This document shows positions 28,460 to 38,418 of a stretch of 64,000 bases of DNA, piece by piece (the stretch's first letter is position 1; the number at the start of each line of letters is the position of its first letter). The stretch covers positions 186,001 to 250,000 of the forward strand of contig NZ_JAIOUP010000001.1 of the NCBI RefSeq assembly GCF_019931165.1. The letters run 5' to 3'. The notes under the pieces were generated by a model that was given only the letters and a program-made list of their open reading frames with translations, ran no database searches and had not been told where the DNA came from. The DNA comes from Schnuerera sp. xch1. GTDB taxonomy: Bacteria; Bacillota; Clostridia; Tissierellales; Tepidimicrobiaceae. A program made the position numbers and the translations under genes.

Positions 28460-29356
28460 TTAATTGTCATCTTTTCCAAAGAATAAATATTTTAGTTTTT
28501 CGGTAAATCTACTATGTTGTTGGATATTATTATGTTCTTTTGAATCTACTAGATTTAAAGCCATAACATTAATCTTTTTAGATATTTGTGATTTAGGACT
28601 AGATAATAAAAAAGGAATTTGACTTTTAACAGCTTTGCTAACAACATTTGATTTTTCCAGATATCCAAAAAAAGTGATATCCTGTTTTAAAAAGCTATTA
28701 GATGCCCTATTTAATTTATAATAGGTATTATAAGCTTCTGTTCTATTATTTACGTTATTTATCACTATATTTAGTTTACCTCTATATCCATTAATTGTCA
28801 AAGTTTTTAACATAGTATAACCATCCATAACTGAAGTAGGATCTGCCGTAGTTACGAGAAAAACTTCATTTGCAGCCATAACAAAATCAAGAACTACTTT
28901 TGACACTCCTGCACCAGTATCAATAATAATAAAATCCGTGTTTGATTCAAGATTTTTTAGATCTTTCAATAACTTTATTATATTTTCTTCATTCATAATA
29001 GAAAGTTCATGGAATCCAGAACCTCCAGATATTAACTTAATACCCTCTGGGCCATCACCTATAATTTCTTCAATATCTTTTCCTTCATTAATACAATCAG
29101 CGATAGTATATTTAATATTTGTTCCTGTCAATATTTCAATATTTGCTAAACCAAAATCTGCATCCAATACCAAAACATTATATCCTAAACGTTTAATAGA
29201 AATTGCTAGATTAATTGCAAAATTCGTTTTGCCTACACCGCCTTTACCGCTGGTTATTGCCAATACTTTTGCTGTACTTGTAATTTTATTATTAAATTTT
29301 TTTTGGCTATCTGTTGTATTCATTAATTTCCTAAGTTTTTCAGCTTGATCTTTCAT
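28460..29356 (-). CDS. flhG: FlhG (YlxH/FleN) MinD-like ATPase
   Basis: Controls flagellar number and placement by activating FlhF GTPase. 298 aa. Deviant Walker A SGKGGVGKTNF (36-46), LDADFGLANIEILTG (about 70-84) and FIIIDTGAGVSK (about 138-149). An N-terminal stretch DQAEKLRKLM matches the DQAxxLR motif that stimulates FlhF. It lies one base after flhF. Confidence 0.96.
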   Translation of the reverse strand: MKDQAEKLRKLMNTTDSQKKFNNKITSTAKVLAITSGKGGVGKTNFAINLAISIKRLGYNVLVLDADFGLANIEILTGTNIKYTIADCINEGKDIEEIIGDGPEGIKLISGGSGFHELSIMNEENIIKLLKDLKNLESNTDFIIIDTGAGVSKVVLDFVMAANEVFLVTTADPTSVMDGYTMLKTLTINGYRGKLNIVINNVNNRTEAYNTYYKLNRASNSFLKQDITFFGYLEKSNVVSKAVKSQIPFLLSSPKSQISKKINVMALNLVDSKEHNNIQQHSRFTEKLKYLFFGKDDN

Positions 29357-29357
29357 A

Positions 29358-30431
29358 TCAACTCTCTCCTAATAAATTACTAACAACCTTATTCTTATTA
29401 AATATTTCAATATCATCTGGAACATTTTGACCAATAGTTGTATATGAAATAGGCTTGTTAGTCAGATATTTAACATTTAATATATTACCTAGTTTTTCAG
29501 TTTCATCAAGTTTTGTAAAAATTATTTTATACTTATCAATAAAACTATAATGATCTATTATAGACTTTAGTGTATTGTAATCAGTAGTTCCACTTAACAC
29601 TAAATATATTTCTTTATTATTTATAGAATTTATTATGTTAAATATTTCATCTTTTTCTTTAATTTCTCGATGATTTCTACCAGCAGTATCAACAAATATA
29701 ATATCCTTCTCTTTAAATGTTACCAATGTTTTGTAAAGATCTTCTTCATCATATACAATTTCTAAGGGTAACTGTAATATTTCGCTATAAACCTTTAACT
29801 GTTCAACTGCTGCAATTCTATAGGTATCAGAAGTAATTAATCCTATATCATACTTTTTTTCCATAACCAGTTGTGCTGCAATTTTTGCCAAAGTTGTAGT
29901 TTTCCCAACCCCTGTAGGACCAATAAAGAAAATTGTCTTTTGTTTACCTTTGTGTAATTCTAAAGGTTCGACTTCACCAATATACTCCATAACAACATGT
30001 CTCACTATTTTCTTAATATTAATACTATCTTTATTATTGAGATTTATCTGTTCATCCAGTTTCTTTAAAATTGAAGTTGCTATAGACTGTTCTACACCAT
30101 TTTCAATTAGTTTTATACGATACTTATTTAGCTCTGGATGCATTTTAAAATCTTCATTTTTATCTTTAATATTAGAAGAAATTTCTTCTACCATATTCTT
30201 TAAGTTTCCCAATTCTCTATTTACCCTCATAAGATCTCTATCATTATGGTTTATTTCTTTCTTATTTTCATAAGCGGCAGTAATTTCTATTAAAGGTTTT
30301 TTGAATAATCCAAAGATACCTTTTTGTCTCACTGTTCTTGTATTTAAAATAATAGCATCTGAACCCAATTCATTTTTTAATTTATTCATAGCTTCATGAG
30401 TAGAATATCCAGTATATTTCTTAACTTTCAT
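29358..30431 (-). CDS. flhF: FlhF SRP-type GTPase
   Basis: Signal-recognition-particle family GTPase that sets flagellar position. 357 aa. N-terminal B domain opens with KVKKYTGYSTHEAMNKLKNE; N domain about 105-160; GTPase P-loop [10 protein letters not shown] at 171-180, then DTYRIAAVEQLKVYSEIL, DTAGRNHRE and TKLDET. The start codon overlaps the flhA stop by one base. Confidence 0.97.
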   Translation of the reverse strand: MKVKKYTGYSTHEAMNKLKNELGSDAIILNTRTVRQKGIFGLFKKPLIEITAAYENKKEINHNDRDLMRVNRELGNLKNMVEEISSNIKDKNEDFKMHPELNKYRIKLIENGVEQSIATSILKKLDEQINLNNKDSINIKKIVRHVVMEYIGEVEPLELHKGKQKTIFFIGPTGVGKTTTLAKIAAQLVMEKKYDIGLITSDTYRIAAVEQLKVYSEILQLPLEIVYDEEDLYKTLVTFKEKDIIFVDTAGRNHREIKEKDEIFNIINSINNKEIYLVLSGTTDYNTLKSIIDHYSFIDKYKIIFTKLDETEKLGNILNVKYLTNKPISYTTIGQNVPDDIEIFNKNKVVSNLLGES

Positions 30432-32458
30432 TACATATTCACCACCCCAACTGATTGAACTTCTACTGATGGATCTATTTCACTATAGGACAAAACAATT
30501 AGATCTCTAGTCAATTGTTCTGTAAGACGTTTAAAATACAGTCTTACTATTGGTGCAGTTAACACAATAGGTTGCTCACCAATATTAGTTAATTTTTTTA
30601 TCATTTTTAAGGTATTATTAAGTATCATCTGAGCTGTACTAGGTTCTAAAGATAAATAGGAGCCAGTATCAGTTTTATTAATTGAATTCATAATAATCTC
30701 TTCAACTGTATTGTCTAATGTTATTACATTAAGTTTGCTATTATCCTCAATATATTTATTAGTTATATAACCTGACAATCTTTGTCTAACATATTCAGTT
30801 AATAGATCTGTATCATGTGTTACATTTCCATAATCGGCTAATGTCTCCAAAATTGTTACCATATCTCTAATACTAATCTGTTCCTTCAATAAATTGGACA
30901 GTACTTTTTGAATTTCCCCAATAGATAATACCTTAGGTACAACCTCTTCAACTACAGTTGGATATTCTTCTTTAACATTATCAATCAATAGCTTAACATC
31001 CTGTCTACCAATCAATTCATATGCTTTTTCCTTTATCACTTCTGTAAGATGAGTTGCTACTACTGATGGGGGATCAACCACTGTATATCCAAACACCTCA
31101 GCTTTTTCTCTCTCAGTTTCCGTAATCCACTTAGCAGGCAACCCAAAAGATGGTTCTATTGTTTCTATGCCCGTAATTTCTCCTTCTCCAGTTCCAGGAT
31201 TCATAGCCAGATAATGATTAAAATATACTTCGCCTTTTGTAACCTGCACACCCTTTATCTTAATTATATATTCATTAGGATTTAACTGTATATTATCCCT
31301 TAACCTTACAATAGGTACTACTAACCCTAGTTCCATGGCAATTTGTCTCCTAATCATAACAATCCTATCTAATAAATCTCCACCTTGTTCTACATCAGCT
31401 AATGGTATAAGTCCATAACCAAATTCTAATTCAATATCATCAACTTTTAACAATCCTAATACATTTTCTGGTTTTCTTAATTCTTCAGCTTCTGATATCT
31501 CTTCTACTGGTTCTTCTACTTCTTGAATAACACCTTTACTCATTGTGTATCCAAAGAATAAAAATACAAGTCCTAAGGCTAAAAATGTTGTTGTTGGCAA
31601 TGGAGTAGATATTCCCAACAAAGATATAACAGATCCGATAATATAAAGAAGTTTTGGATTATTACCAAATACCTGTCCAATTAAGTCTTGTCCCAAATTA
31701 GATTCTGAAGCAGCTCTGGTTACTATAAGTCCAGTAGCTGTTGAAATTAATAATGCTGGTATTTGACTAACTAAACCATCACCAACAGTAAGGCGTACAT
31801 ATCTTTCTAACGCTTCCTGTAATGACATACCTGTCATTACACCAATAATTAATCCTCCTACAATATTTATAATAGTAATTATTATTCCGGCAATGGCATC
31901 TCCCTTTACAAACTTCGTCGCACCATCCATAGCACCATAAAAGTCTGCATATTTCTGAACATCTTTTCTTCTTTTTCTAGCTTCTTCTTCAGTAATAAGA
32001 CCTGAATTCAAATCTGCATCTATAGCCATTTGTTTCCCTGGCATTGCATCTAATGTAAATCTGGCTGATACTTCTGCCACTCTTTCGGCACCCTTAGTTA
32101 TTACTATAAATTGAATAATTATTATAATAAGGAATATAACAAATCCTACAACAATATTATCCCCAATGACAAAATTACCAAAAGCTTCTACAACCTTACC
32201 AGCATCTCCTTTACTTAAAATGCCTCTAGTAGTCGATATATTCAATGCCAATCGGTAAAGAGTTGCAATTAAAAGCAATGATGGGAATATGGATATCTTT
32301 AACACATCATCTGTATACATTGAAATCAATAGAATAAGCAATGTTAAAGCTATATTAACACTTAATAGAACACTTAACAGTCCATTTGGTATAGGTATTA
32401 TAATTATTATAACAATTGCTATAACCCCTAATGCAACAACAATATCACCAAACTTCAT
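30431..32458 (-). CDS. flhA: Flagellar type III export gate protein FlhA
   Basis: Forms the nonameric export ring and binds chaperone-substrate complexes. 675 aa. About eight membrane helices in the first 310 residues; the FHIPEP-type signature RFTLDAMPGKQMAIDADLN near 145-163 with the key aspartate; cytoplasmic domain about 330-675. It follows flhB by 11 bases. Confidence 0.98.
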   Translation of the reverse strand: MKFGDIVVALGVIAIVIIIIIPIPNGLLSVLLSVNIALTLLILLISMYTDDVLKISIFPSLLLIATLYRLALNISTTRGILSKGDAGKVVEAFGNFVIGDNIVVGFVIFLIIIIIQFIVITKGAERVAEVSARFTLDAMPGKQMAIDADLNSGLITEEEARKRRKDVQKYADFYGAMDGATKFVKGDAIAGIIITIINIVGGLIIGVMTGMSLQEALERYVRLTVGDGLVSQIPALLISTATGLIVTRAASESNLGQDLIGQVFGNNPKLLYIIGSVISLLGISTPLPTTTFLALGLVFLFFGYTMSKGVIQEVEEPVEEISEAEELRKPENVLGLLKVDDIELEFGYGLIPLADVEQGGDLLDRIVMIRRQIAMELGLVVPIVRLRDNIQLNPNEYIIKIKGVQVTKGEVYFNHYLAMNPGTGEGEITGIETIEPSFGLPAKWITETEREKAEVFGYTVVDPPSVVATHLTEVIKEKAYELIGRQDVKLLIDNVKEEYPTVVEEVVPKVLSIGEIQKVLSNLLKEQISIRDMVTILETLADYGNVTHDTDLLTEYVRQRLSGYITNKYIEDNSKLNVITLDNTVEEIIMNSINKTDTGSYLSLEPSTAQMILNNTLKMIKKLTNIGEQPIVLTAPIVRLYFKRLTEQLTRDLIVLSYSEIDPSVEVQSVGVVNM

Positions 32459-32469
32459 TTTATTTCCTC

Positions 32470-33558
32470 CTAATGGTCATCTTTTAAACTATACACATAT
32501 GCAAGAATTTCTGCTACAACTTCGTATAACTCCTCTGGTATTAAATCTCCAATATCTGCAAATTCATATAAAGCCCTCGCTACTGGCTTATTCTCAATTA
32601 TTGGAATTGAATATTTATCCCCTATTTTCTTTATGTTTTCAGCAATTAAATCAACCCCTTTAGCTAATACATAAGGCGCCATATATAAATCTTTATCATA
32701 TTTTATTGCTACAGCTATATGAGTAGGATTCGTGATTATTACATCAGCTTTAGGTACATCTTGCATCATTCTTGACATTGCGATTTTCTTCTGCTTTTCT
32801 TTTATTTTCGATTTTATTAATGGATCACCTTCCGTTTGTTTGTATTCCTCTTTCACTTCCTGTTTAGTCATCATTAATTGCTTCTCATGTTGTCTCCACT
32901 GAAATAAGTAATCCAAAAAAGCTATACCTATGAGGACTACAACAATCCTTATGGAAAAATTTAAAACTAGGTCCGATAAGTTCTTTGATAAAGAATTAAG
33001 TTCAAATTTTGATAAACTAATAATTTGGTTTATGTTGTCAATAATAAACGAATAACCAATATATCCAATTAAAATTATCTTCAAAATTGATTTAATCAAT
33101 TCAACCAATGCTCTTTTAGAAAATAACCTTTTAAAGCCTTCTATTGGACTTATCCTATTCAACTTAATCTTTAAAGGTTTAGTGGTAAACAGAAATCCAA
33201 CCTGTAAATAATTAATTATTAAAGCTGCTAAAAAAGCAATAAGCATAACTGGAGCCACTAATCCTAAAAAAGTAGTAATTATCTTTATAAAGTTTATCAT
33301 TAGATCATTTTCCAAAAAAAGTTTATCTACACTTTCAATATTTGAATATACCTCTGTTATAAAACTAATAAAATAATTAAATATATATTCTCCAAAAGCT
33401 AAAAAACCTAGAAGAGCAGCCAATAACACAAAAGCAGAACTAACTTCTTTACTATGTAAAACTTGGCCTTCTTGCCTTGCATCCTTTCTTTTCTTGGGAG
33501 TAGGTTTCTCTGTTTTTTCTGCATCTGCAAACAATTGTAAATTTGTGTTTAATACCAT
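32470..33558 (-). CDS. flhB: Flagellar export switch protein FlhB
   Basis: Gate component whose autocleavage switches export from hook to filament substrates. 362 aa from the ATG at 33558 (AAGG in the end of fliR serves as ribosome site). N-terminal EKPTPKKRKDARQEGQV, four membrane helices (about 30-215), and a cytoplasmic domain with the self-cleavage motif NPTH near residue 267 (VIITNPTHIAVAIKYD). Not fused to FliR, unlike in several Clostridia. A second FlhB-like C-terminal protein lies at 60149. Confidence 0.97.
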   Translation of the reverse strand: MVLNTNLQLFADAEKTEKPTPKKRKDARQEGQVLHSKEVSSAFVLLAALLGFLAFGEYIFNYFISFITEVYSNIESVDKLFLENDLMINFIKIITTFLGLVAPVMLIAFLAALIINYLQVGFLFTTKPLKIKLNRISPIEGFKRLFSKRALVELIKSILKIILIGYIGYSFIIDNINQIISLSKFELNSLSKNLSDLVLNFSIRIVVVLIGIAFLDYLFQWRQHEKQLMMTKQEVKEEYKQTEGDPLIKSKIKEKQKKIAMSRMMQDVPKADVIITNPTHIAVAIKYDKDLYMAPYVLAKGVDLIAENIKKIGDKYSIPIIENKPVARALYEFADIGDLIPEELYEVVAEILAYVYSLKDDH

Positions 33559-33562
33559 AATA

Positions 33563-34342
33563 TCAGCCTTCAATAAACGAATTTAAAAAATTATATATCT
33601 CATTAACAGATTCATTAAAAACTCCAGTTGTTATTGTATAAAAGATAGGAATAGATATACTAACTATAATCAATCCAACTAAAATTTTTAAAGGCATACC
33701 AACTACAAATACATTCATCTGTGGAATCGTTCTTGCTAAAATACCTAATAATATATCCGTTAAAAAAATTATTATAACAACTGGTATACTAAGTTTAAAT
33801 CCAATTACAAAAGATTTAGATACTATATCAAGCAGGAGAAATTTATTCTCATGATTGAAATCAAATCCTCCAATCGGTATAAATGAATAACTATCTATTA
33901 ATGCATTTATTATAACATGATGAGCATTCGAAATTAATAAAAATAAAAATGCTAATATGTAATAAAAATTACCCATTAAAGGTACTTGTACCTTGTTCTG
34001 AGGATCAACAACATTTACCATCCCAAATCCTATCTTCATGTCTAAAATCTGACCCATTACATAAAATGCGGAAAAAAAAGCATAGCTAATAAATCCAATT
34101 ATAAGACCAATCATTAATTCCTTAATTATCAATACAACATAGGAAGTTTCCAATAAATCAAGATCAATATCCAATGTCAGTGTAATAAGTATAGATATAA
34201 AAAATGTAAATCCAATCTTTATAATATTGGGTATATTTTGAGCACTAAAAAAAGGTGATATTAAAAAAATGCCAGAACCTCTTATTAAAATTAATAAAAA
34301 CAATTCAAAATTATTGAATATTAAATCTAAAATATTCACCAT
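33563..34342 (-). CDS. fliR: Flagellar export protein FliR
   Basis: Part of the FliPQR export gate helix assembly. 259 aa, five or six long hydrophobic helices, family landmarks IRGSGIFLISPFFS (20-33) and MNVFVVGMPLKILVGL near 210-225. The gap from fliQ is 13 bases and the stop lies four bases before the flhB start. Confidence 0.95.
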   Translation of the reverse strand: MVNILDLIFNNFELFLLILIRGSGIFLISPFFSAQNIPNIIKIGFTFFISILITLTLDIDLDLLETSYVVLIIKELMIGLIIGFISYAFFSAFYVMGQILDMKIGFGMVNVVDPQNKVQVPLMGNFYYILAFLFLLISNAHHVIINALIDSYSFIPIGGFDFNHENKFLLLDIVSKSFVIGFKLSIPVVIIIFLTDILLGILARTIPQMNVFVVGMPLKILVGLIIVSISIPIFYTITTGVFNESVNEIYNFLNSFIEG

Positions 34343-34355
34343 TATTAACTCCTAT

Positions 34356-34625
34356 CTATCTTATATACAAAGAAACATTAGTTATTAAATTGGTTGTAAA
34401 TTCTGTAATTACCTGTAATATCCAAGGCCCAAAGATAACTAAAGATAAAAGCACCGCAATAATTTTAGGTACAAATGCCAATGTTGCTTCTTGTATTTGA
34501 GTAACTGCTTGAATAATGCTTACTATTAATCCAACCACCAAACTAAATATTAACATTGGTGCAGATATCATTAAAACAGTTTTAATTGCATCCTGTGCTA
34601 ATGTTATAATATCTCCCTGATTCAT
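34356..34625 (-). CDS. fliQ: Flagellar export protein FliQ
   Basis: Small gate subunit (89 aa) of two membrane helices: about 17-40 (MISAPMLIFSLVVGLIVSII without a break) and about 50-75. QAVTQIQEATLAFVPKI between them is the family hallmark. Lies between fliP and fliR with short gaps. Confidence 0.96.
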   Translation of the reverse strand: MNQGDIITLAQDAIKTVLMISAPMLIFSLVVGLIVSIIQAVTQIQEATLAFVPKIIAVLLSLVIFGPWILQVITEFTTNLITNVSLYIR

Positions 34626-34635
34626 TTAATCACTC

Positions 34636-35385
34636 CTAATTAAAACCTAGTACTACAGATTCAACGATTAGATTCCATCCATCAACTAATACAAATAATA
34701 ATATTTTGAAAGGTAATGAAATTATAACTGGTGGTAACATCATCATACCCATTGACATCAATGTGCTAGCAACTACCATATCAACCACTAAAAATGGAAT
34801 ATAGATAATAAAACCTATTTGAAATGCAGTCTTTAACTCACTAATTATAAAAGATGGTATCAAAACATGATTGGGTATACCGTCTAACCCACTAGCTTCT
34901 ACTGTATCATTAATATTCAAAAAAAGAGCTAGATCCTTATTCCTGGTCTGTCTAAACATAAATTGCCTAATAGGTTCCATTGCTTCATCCAAGGCCTGTT
35001 CCTGACTTATTTCTTCTCTTAAAAAGGGTTGTATTGCTTCTTCGTTAATTTCTGCTCCAATAGGTGCCATTATAAAAAACGTTAGGAATAAGGCTAATCC
35101 TATTATTACTTGATTTGGAGGTGTTTGTTGCATCCCCAGTGCGTTTCTTATAAAAGACAAGACAATTATTATTCTTGTAAAGCTTGTCATCATAATAAGT
35201 ATGGATGGAGCTAATGTAAGTATAGTCAAAACTATTAAAAGTTGTAATGAAAAAACATAATTACCCGGTTGATTGCCAGTTATACTATCCATTATAGAAA
35301 CATCTGGTTGAGCATATGAGATTCCTGCCACTAATAATATTATTATAAAAGATGATATTAAAATTTTAATGATTTTCTTCATCAT
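34636..35385 (-). CDS. fliP: Flagellar export protein FliP
   Basis: Core of the export gate, inserted with help of FliO. 249 aa from the ATG at 35385 (AAGGAAG upstream). A cleavable signal peptide is seen (MMKKIIK then a hydrophobic core, cleavage likely after SYA near 22-24). Family motifs SFTRIIIVLSFIRNALGMQQ (about 66-85) and PPNQVIIGLALFLTFF are intact. The 5' end overlaps fliO by 20 bases. Confidence 0.96.
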   Translation of the reverse strand: MMKKIIKILISSFIIILLVAGISYAQPDVSIMDSITGNQPGNYVFSLQLLIVLTILTLAPSILIMMTSFTRIIIVLSFIRNALGMQQTPPNQVIIGLALFLTFFIMAPIGAEINEEAIQPFLREEISQEQALDEAMEPIRQFMFRQTRNKDLALFLNINDTVEASGLDGIPNHVLIPSFIISELKTAFQIGFIIYIPFLVVDMVVASTLMSMGMMMLPPVIISLPFKILLFVLVDGWNLIVESVVLGFN

Positions 35386-35875
35386 ATTTGTCTTCCTTGT
35401 CATTAGATTTATTAGAAATATTTAAAATCTTTTTTATGCTTTTTGGGATATTTGCTATGTTCCGATAATTTACATCGTAACGTTTCTTATATTCACTAAA
35501 ATGTTCTTCAAAATCTTGTTTTTCTTCAAATTCATCCTTAGGTAGCTTTTCTAACATTTCAGTTGAATTATTTGTAATAGCAAGTATATAAACGTACTCC
35601 TTTATCTCCACTATTAATATTTTAATATTAGCTCCCAAATTTAAAATATCAATTAATTTCATATACTTGCTACCAATAAACCTTTTAGAATTTCTTGCAA
35701 TAAACTTTGTCCCATATACTGTCACAACAAGTACAATAATAATTACTATAATATAAAAAATTAATTTTAAAATTGCCGATCCAAGGCTATATTTTTCTTG
35801 AGAAGCGTAAACAACATCATTGATAACAAATAATAAAAATATAATTTGTAAAAATTTATTTTTAATAGCTTTCAT
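35366..35875 (-). CDS. fliO: Flagellar biosynthesis protein FliO (FliZ in Bacillus)
   Basis: Assists FliP assembly. 169 aa. A signal-like N-terminal helix (about 7-23), then a membrane helix (about 33-58) and a cytoplasmic FliO core with SKRFIGSKYMKLIDILNLG (about 68-86) and a charged tail. Weakly conserved family; the identity rests on topology, core motif and place between cheY and fliP. Confidence 0.88.
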   Translation of the reverse strand: MKAIKNKFLQIIFLLFVINDVVYASQEKYSLGSAILKLIFYIIVIIIVLVVTVYGTKFIARNSKRFIGSKYMKLIDILNLGANIKILIVEIKEYVYILAITNNSTEMLEKLPKDEFEEKQDFEEHFSEYKKRYDVNYRNIANIPKSIKKILNISNKSNDKEDKYDEENH

Positions 35876-35877
35876 TT

Positions 35878-36240
35878 TTAGTTCAATGCCTTCTTTACTG
35901 CCTCTATAACCCTATCATGTTGAAATGGCTTAACTATAAAATCCTTTGCTCCAGCCTGTATTGCTTCAATTACCATTGTTTGTTGCCCCATTGCAGAGCA
36001 CATGATTATTTTGGCCTCTTGATCTATCTCCTTAATCTCTTTAACTGCTTGGATACCATCCATTTCTGGCATGGTTATATCCATAATAACTAGATCTGGA
36101 TTCAATTCTTTATATTGCTCCACAGCATTTATACCATTATCAGCTTCGCCTGATATTTCAAATCCATTTTTTGTTAATATGTCCTTTATCATCATTCGCA
36201 TAAATGAAGCATCATCAACAATTAATATTCCCTTTGTCAT
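35878..36240 (-). CDS. cheY: Chemotaxis response regulator CheY
   Basis: Single receiver domain, 120 aa; CheY-P binds FliM and FliY to switch the motor. Asp9/Asp10 (IVDDASFMR), phosphorylation site Asp54 (LVIMDITMPEMDG), Ser82-region (IIMCSAMGQQ) and Lys104-region (GAKDFIVKPF). The ATG at 36240 follows a perfect AAGGAGGA site; an upstream in-frame start inside the spacer is unlikely. It lies between fliY and fliO, as in B. subtilis. Confidence 0.97.
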   Translation of the reverse strand: MTKGILIVDDASFMRMMIKDILTKNGFEISGEADNGINAVEQYKELNPDLVIMDITMPEMDGIQAVKEIKEIDQEAKIIMCSAMGQQTMVIEAIQAGAKDFIVKPFQHDRVIEAVKKALN

Positions 36241-36271
36241 CTTTATTCCTCCTTTTTCGTTTCCATATTTA

Positions 36272-37411
36272 TCACTTACCATAGACATTATCAATATCTG
36301 TTATTCTGATGCCAAAATTATCATCAATCACTACAACCTCACCTTTTGCAATAAACTTCCCATTTGCATAGATATTTAGTGCTTCTCCTACTAACTTATC
36401 AAGTTCTATTACTGTTCCTTGTCCATATTTCAATATTTCACTTATCCTTTTCTTTGTTCTTCCTAATTCTACTGTAAGTTCTACTGGTATATCCCCTACT
36501 AAGTCAATGGATCCAATATCGTTGTCATTATCAGTAGAATTAAACATTTCAAATTCAGGCTTCTTGACTACCACCTGCTCCTTCTTAACTACATCATCTT
36601 TTATATCTATATCAGTATTTTGTTTTATGGGCTTTTCTACAGTAACATCTTTATCCAAACCTCTATTGGGTTTACTATCATCGCTATTCTTAAATTTATC
36701 CTCAGATTCATTAGTATTAACAGCTGATTTAATATCTTCAGAATTACCCATTAGATTCTCTACCATTTTATTCCCAAAACCTGATGGAATAAGTTGCATA
36801 ATTTCGCTGTTGATTAAATCTTCTACAATCATACTAAATGATATCTTAATTATCGGTTCATCAGTTTTTAAAATTTCAAATGTTTCTTTCCCTTCACTAA
36901 ACGTTATCTCATAAGCTTTAGGTGGCTCGATATCAACTTTTTTTGAAAAAATACCTGAAACTGAAGTTGCTGCAGATCCCATCATTTGATTCATCACTTC
37001 AGATATTGCACTTAAATCCAATTCTGTTAATTCTCTATCTAAATTAAATTCGTCATTACCCATCATTATGTCGGTTATTATCTTAACATCATTAGTATTC
37101 ATTATCAGTATATTAGAGCCTTCAAGCCCTTCCTTATACTTGACATCAACAGCAACAAATGGAATTGTATATTCATGAGACAACTCACCTGTTGTTGTAA
37201 TCTCAACCTTAGGAGTAGTTATGGTAACCTTTTTATTTAACAAAGTTGATAATGTTGTCGCAGCAGTTCCCATACTTATATTTCCTATTTCTCCTAATGC
37301 ATCTTTTTGAACATCGTTTATTATCTCTTCTTCAGAATTTGAAGAATCATCATCTTCAACTCCTCTTAATAGAAAATCTATCTCTTCTTGAGAAAGCATA
37401 TCATTATTCAT
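36272..37411 (-). CDS. fliY: Flagellar switch phosphatase FliY (CheC-like domain fused to FliN)
   Basis: C-ring protein and CheY-P phosphatase. 379 aa. N-terminal LSQEEIDFLLRG resembles the CheY-P binding peptide of FliM; then a CheC-like domain with KDALGEIGNISMGTAATTLS (about 39-58) and AISEVMNQMMGSAATS (about 135-150); a linker rich in Asp/Lys (about 225-290); and a C-terminal SpoA/FliN domain (VELTVELGRTKKRISEIL onward). The start overlaps the end of fliM by eight bases; ATG 37399 is an alternative. Confidence 0.95.
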   Translation of the reverse strand: MNNDMLSQEEIDFLLRGVEDDDSSNSEEEIINDVQKDALGEIGNISMGTAATTLSTLLNKKVTITTPKVEITTTGELSHEYTIPFVAVDVKYKEGLEGSNILIMNTNDVKIITDIMMGNDEFNLDRELTELDLSAISEVMNQMMGSAATSVSGIFSKKVDIEPPKAYEITFSEGKETFEILKTDEPIIKISFSMIVEDLINSEIMQLIPSGFGNKMVENLMGNSEDIKSAVNTNESEDKFKNSDDSKPNRGLDKDVTVEKPIKQNTDIDIKDDVVKKEQVVVKKPEFEMFNSTDNDNDIGSIDLVGDIPVELTVELGRTKKRISEILKYGQGTVIELDKLVGEALNIYANGKFIAKGEVVVIDDNFGIRITDIDNVYGK

Positions 37412-38399
37412 CCTTATCATCACCATCCTTTACAACATTTGTTATCTTGACTGCCATTTTATTATTTGTTGTACCTATATTACCTACAAATTTTATATTT
37501 GAACCTATTCTAATTCTGGCTTTTCCATTATCACTTCTATCAAGTCGTATTACATCACCTTTTTGCAAAGATAATATATCTTTTACATTAATAAATGTAG
37601 ATCCTAATTCAGCCTTTATGTAAACTCTAGTGTTCATCACCCTATTCTTAATAGCATTGAGTTCATTTTCTGAAAGATCATTTTTAGTTGTCGAAAACCA
37701 GTACCTAGTACTCAATTTATCTAAAATTGGTTCAATTACTAGATATGGTATACATATATTAAACATTCCTTCTTTTGATCCAACTTCTAAACTCATAGTG
37801 ATAAGAGCAATCGTTTCGTTGTCTGGAACTACTTGCGCAAACTGAGGATTTGACTCTATTTTATCTAAATTTGGATTTAAATCCACTACATTATTCCAAG
37901 CTTCTTTAATTATAGGCATCACCTTGTGCATAATGCTCTCTAACAATGACAATTCTATTTCTGTAAAGGATCTTATTTCTTGATCCTTAGTGCCATCTCC
38001 TCCCAGAAGTCTATCAATTATTGCATATATTACATTAGTAGACATATCAAACAATATTTGCCCATTTAGAGGTTGTAAATCAATTATACTTAAGAAAGCC
38101 GGATTTGATATTGCATTACTAAATTCACTGTAAGCAATCTGATCCACTGATAAAATTGAAGCTTTTACTGGAGTTCTTAAATATCCTGATAAAAAAGTCT
38201 GAAATAATCTTCCTAAATTTTCATGAATTATCTCTAGAGTTCTTAACTGATCTTTTGCAATTTTTTGCGGATTCCTAAAATCATACTTTTTTACTTTCTT
38301 TGATTCTTCTACTTCCTTCATCTCTTGAACATCAACGTCTCCAGAACTGAGTGCTTGAAGTAGGGCGTCAATTTCACTTTGAGATAATACTTCGGACAA
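37404..38399 (-). CDS. fliM: Flagellar motor switch protein FliM
   Basis: C-ring protein linking CheY-P to FliG. 331 aa. N-terminal CheY-P binding motif MSEVLSQSEIDALLQAL; middle CheC-type domain with GGDGTKDQEIRSFTEIELSL near 135-154; C-terminal SpoA domain (LGSTFINVKDILSLQKGDVI, about 270-289). It follows fliL by 19 bases. Confidence 0.97.
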   Translation of the reverse strand: MSEVLSQSEIDALLQALSSGDVDVQEMKEVEESKKVKKYDFRNPQKIAKDQLRTLEIIHENLGRLFQTFLSGYLRTPVKASILSVDQIAYSEFSNAISNPAFLSIIDLQPLNGQILFDMSTNVIYAIIDRLLGGDGTKDQEIRSFTEIELSLLESIMHKVMPIIKEAWNNVVDLNPNLDKIESNPQFAQVVPDNETIALITMSLEVGSKEGMFNICIPYLVIEPILDKLSTRYWFSTTKNDLSENELNAIKNRVMNTRVYIKAELGSTFINVKDILSLQKGDVIRLDRSDNGKARIRIGSNIKFVGNIGTTNNKMAVKITNVVKDGDDKDE

Positions 38400-38418
38400 T
38401 TGCCTCTACCTCCCATCG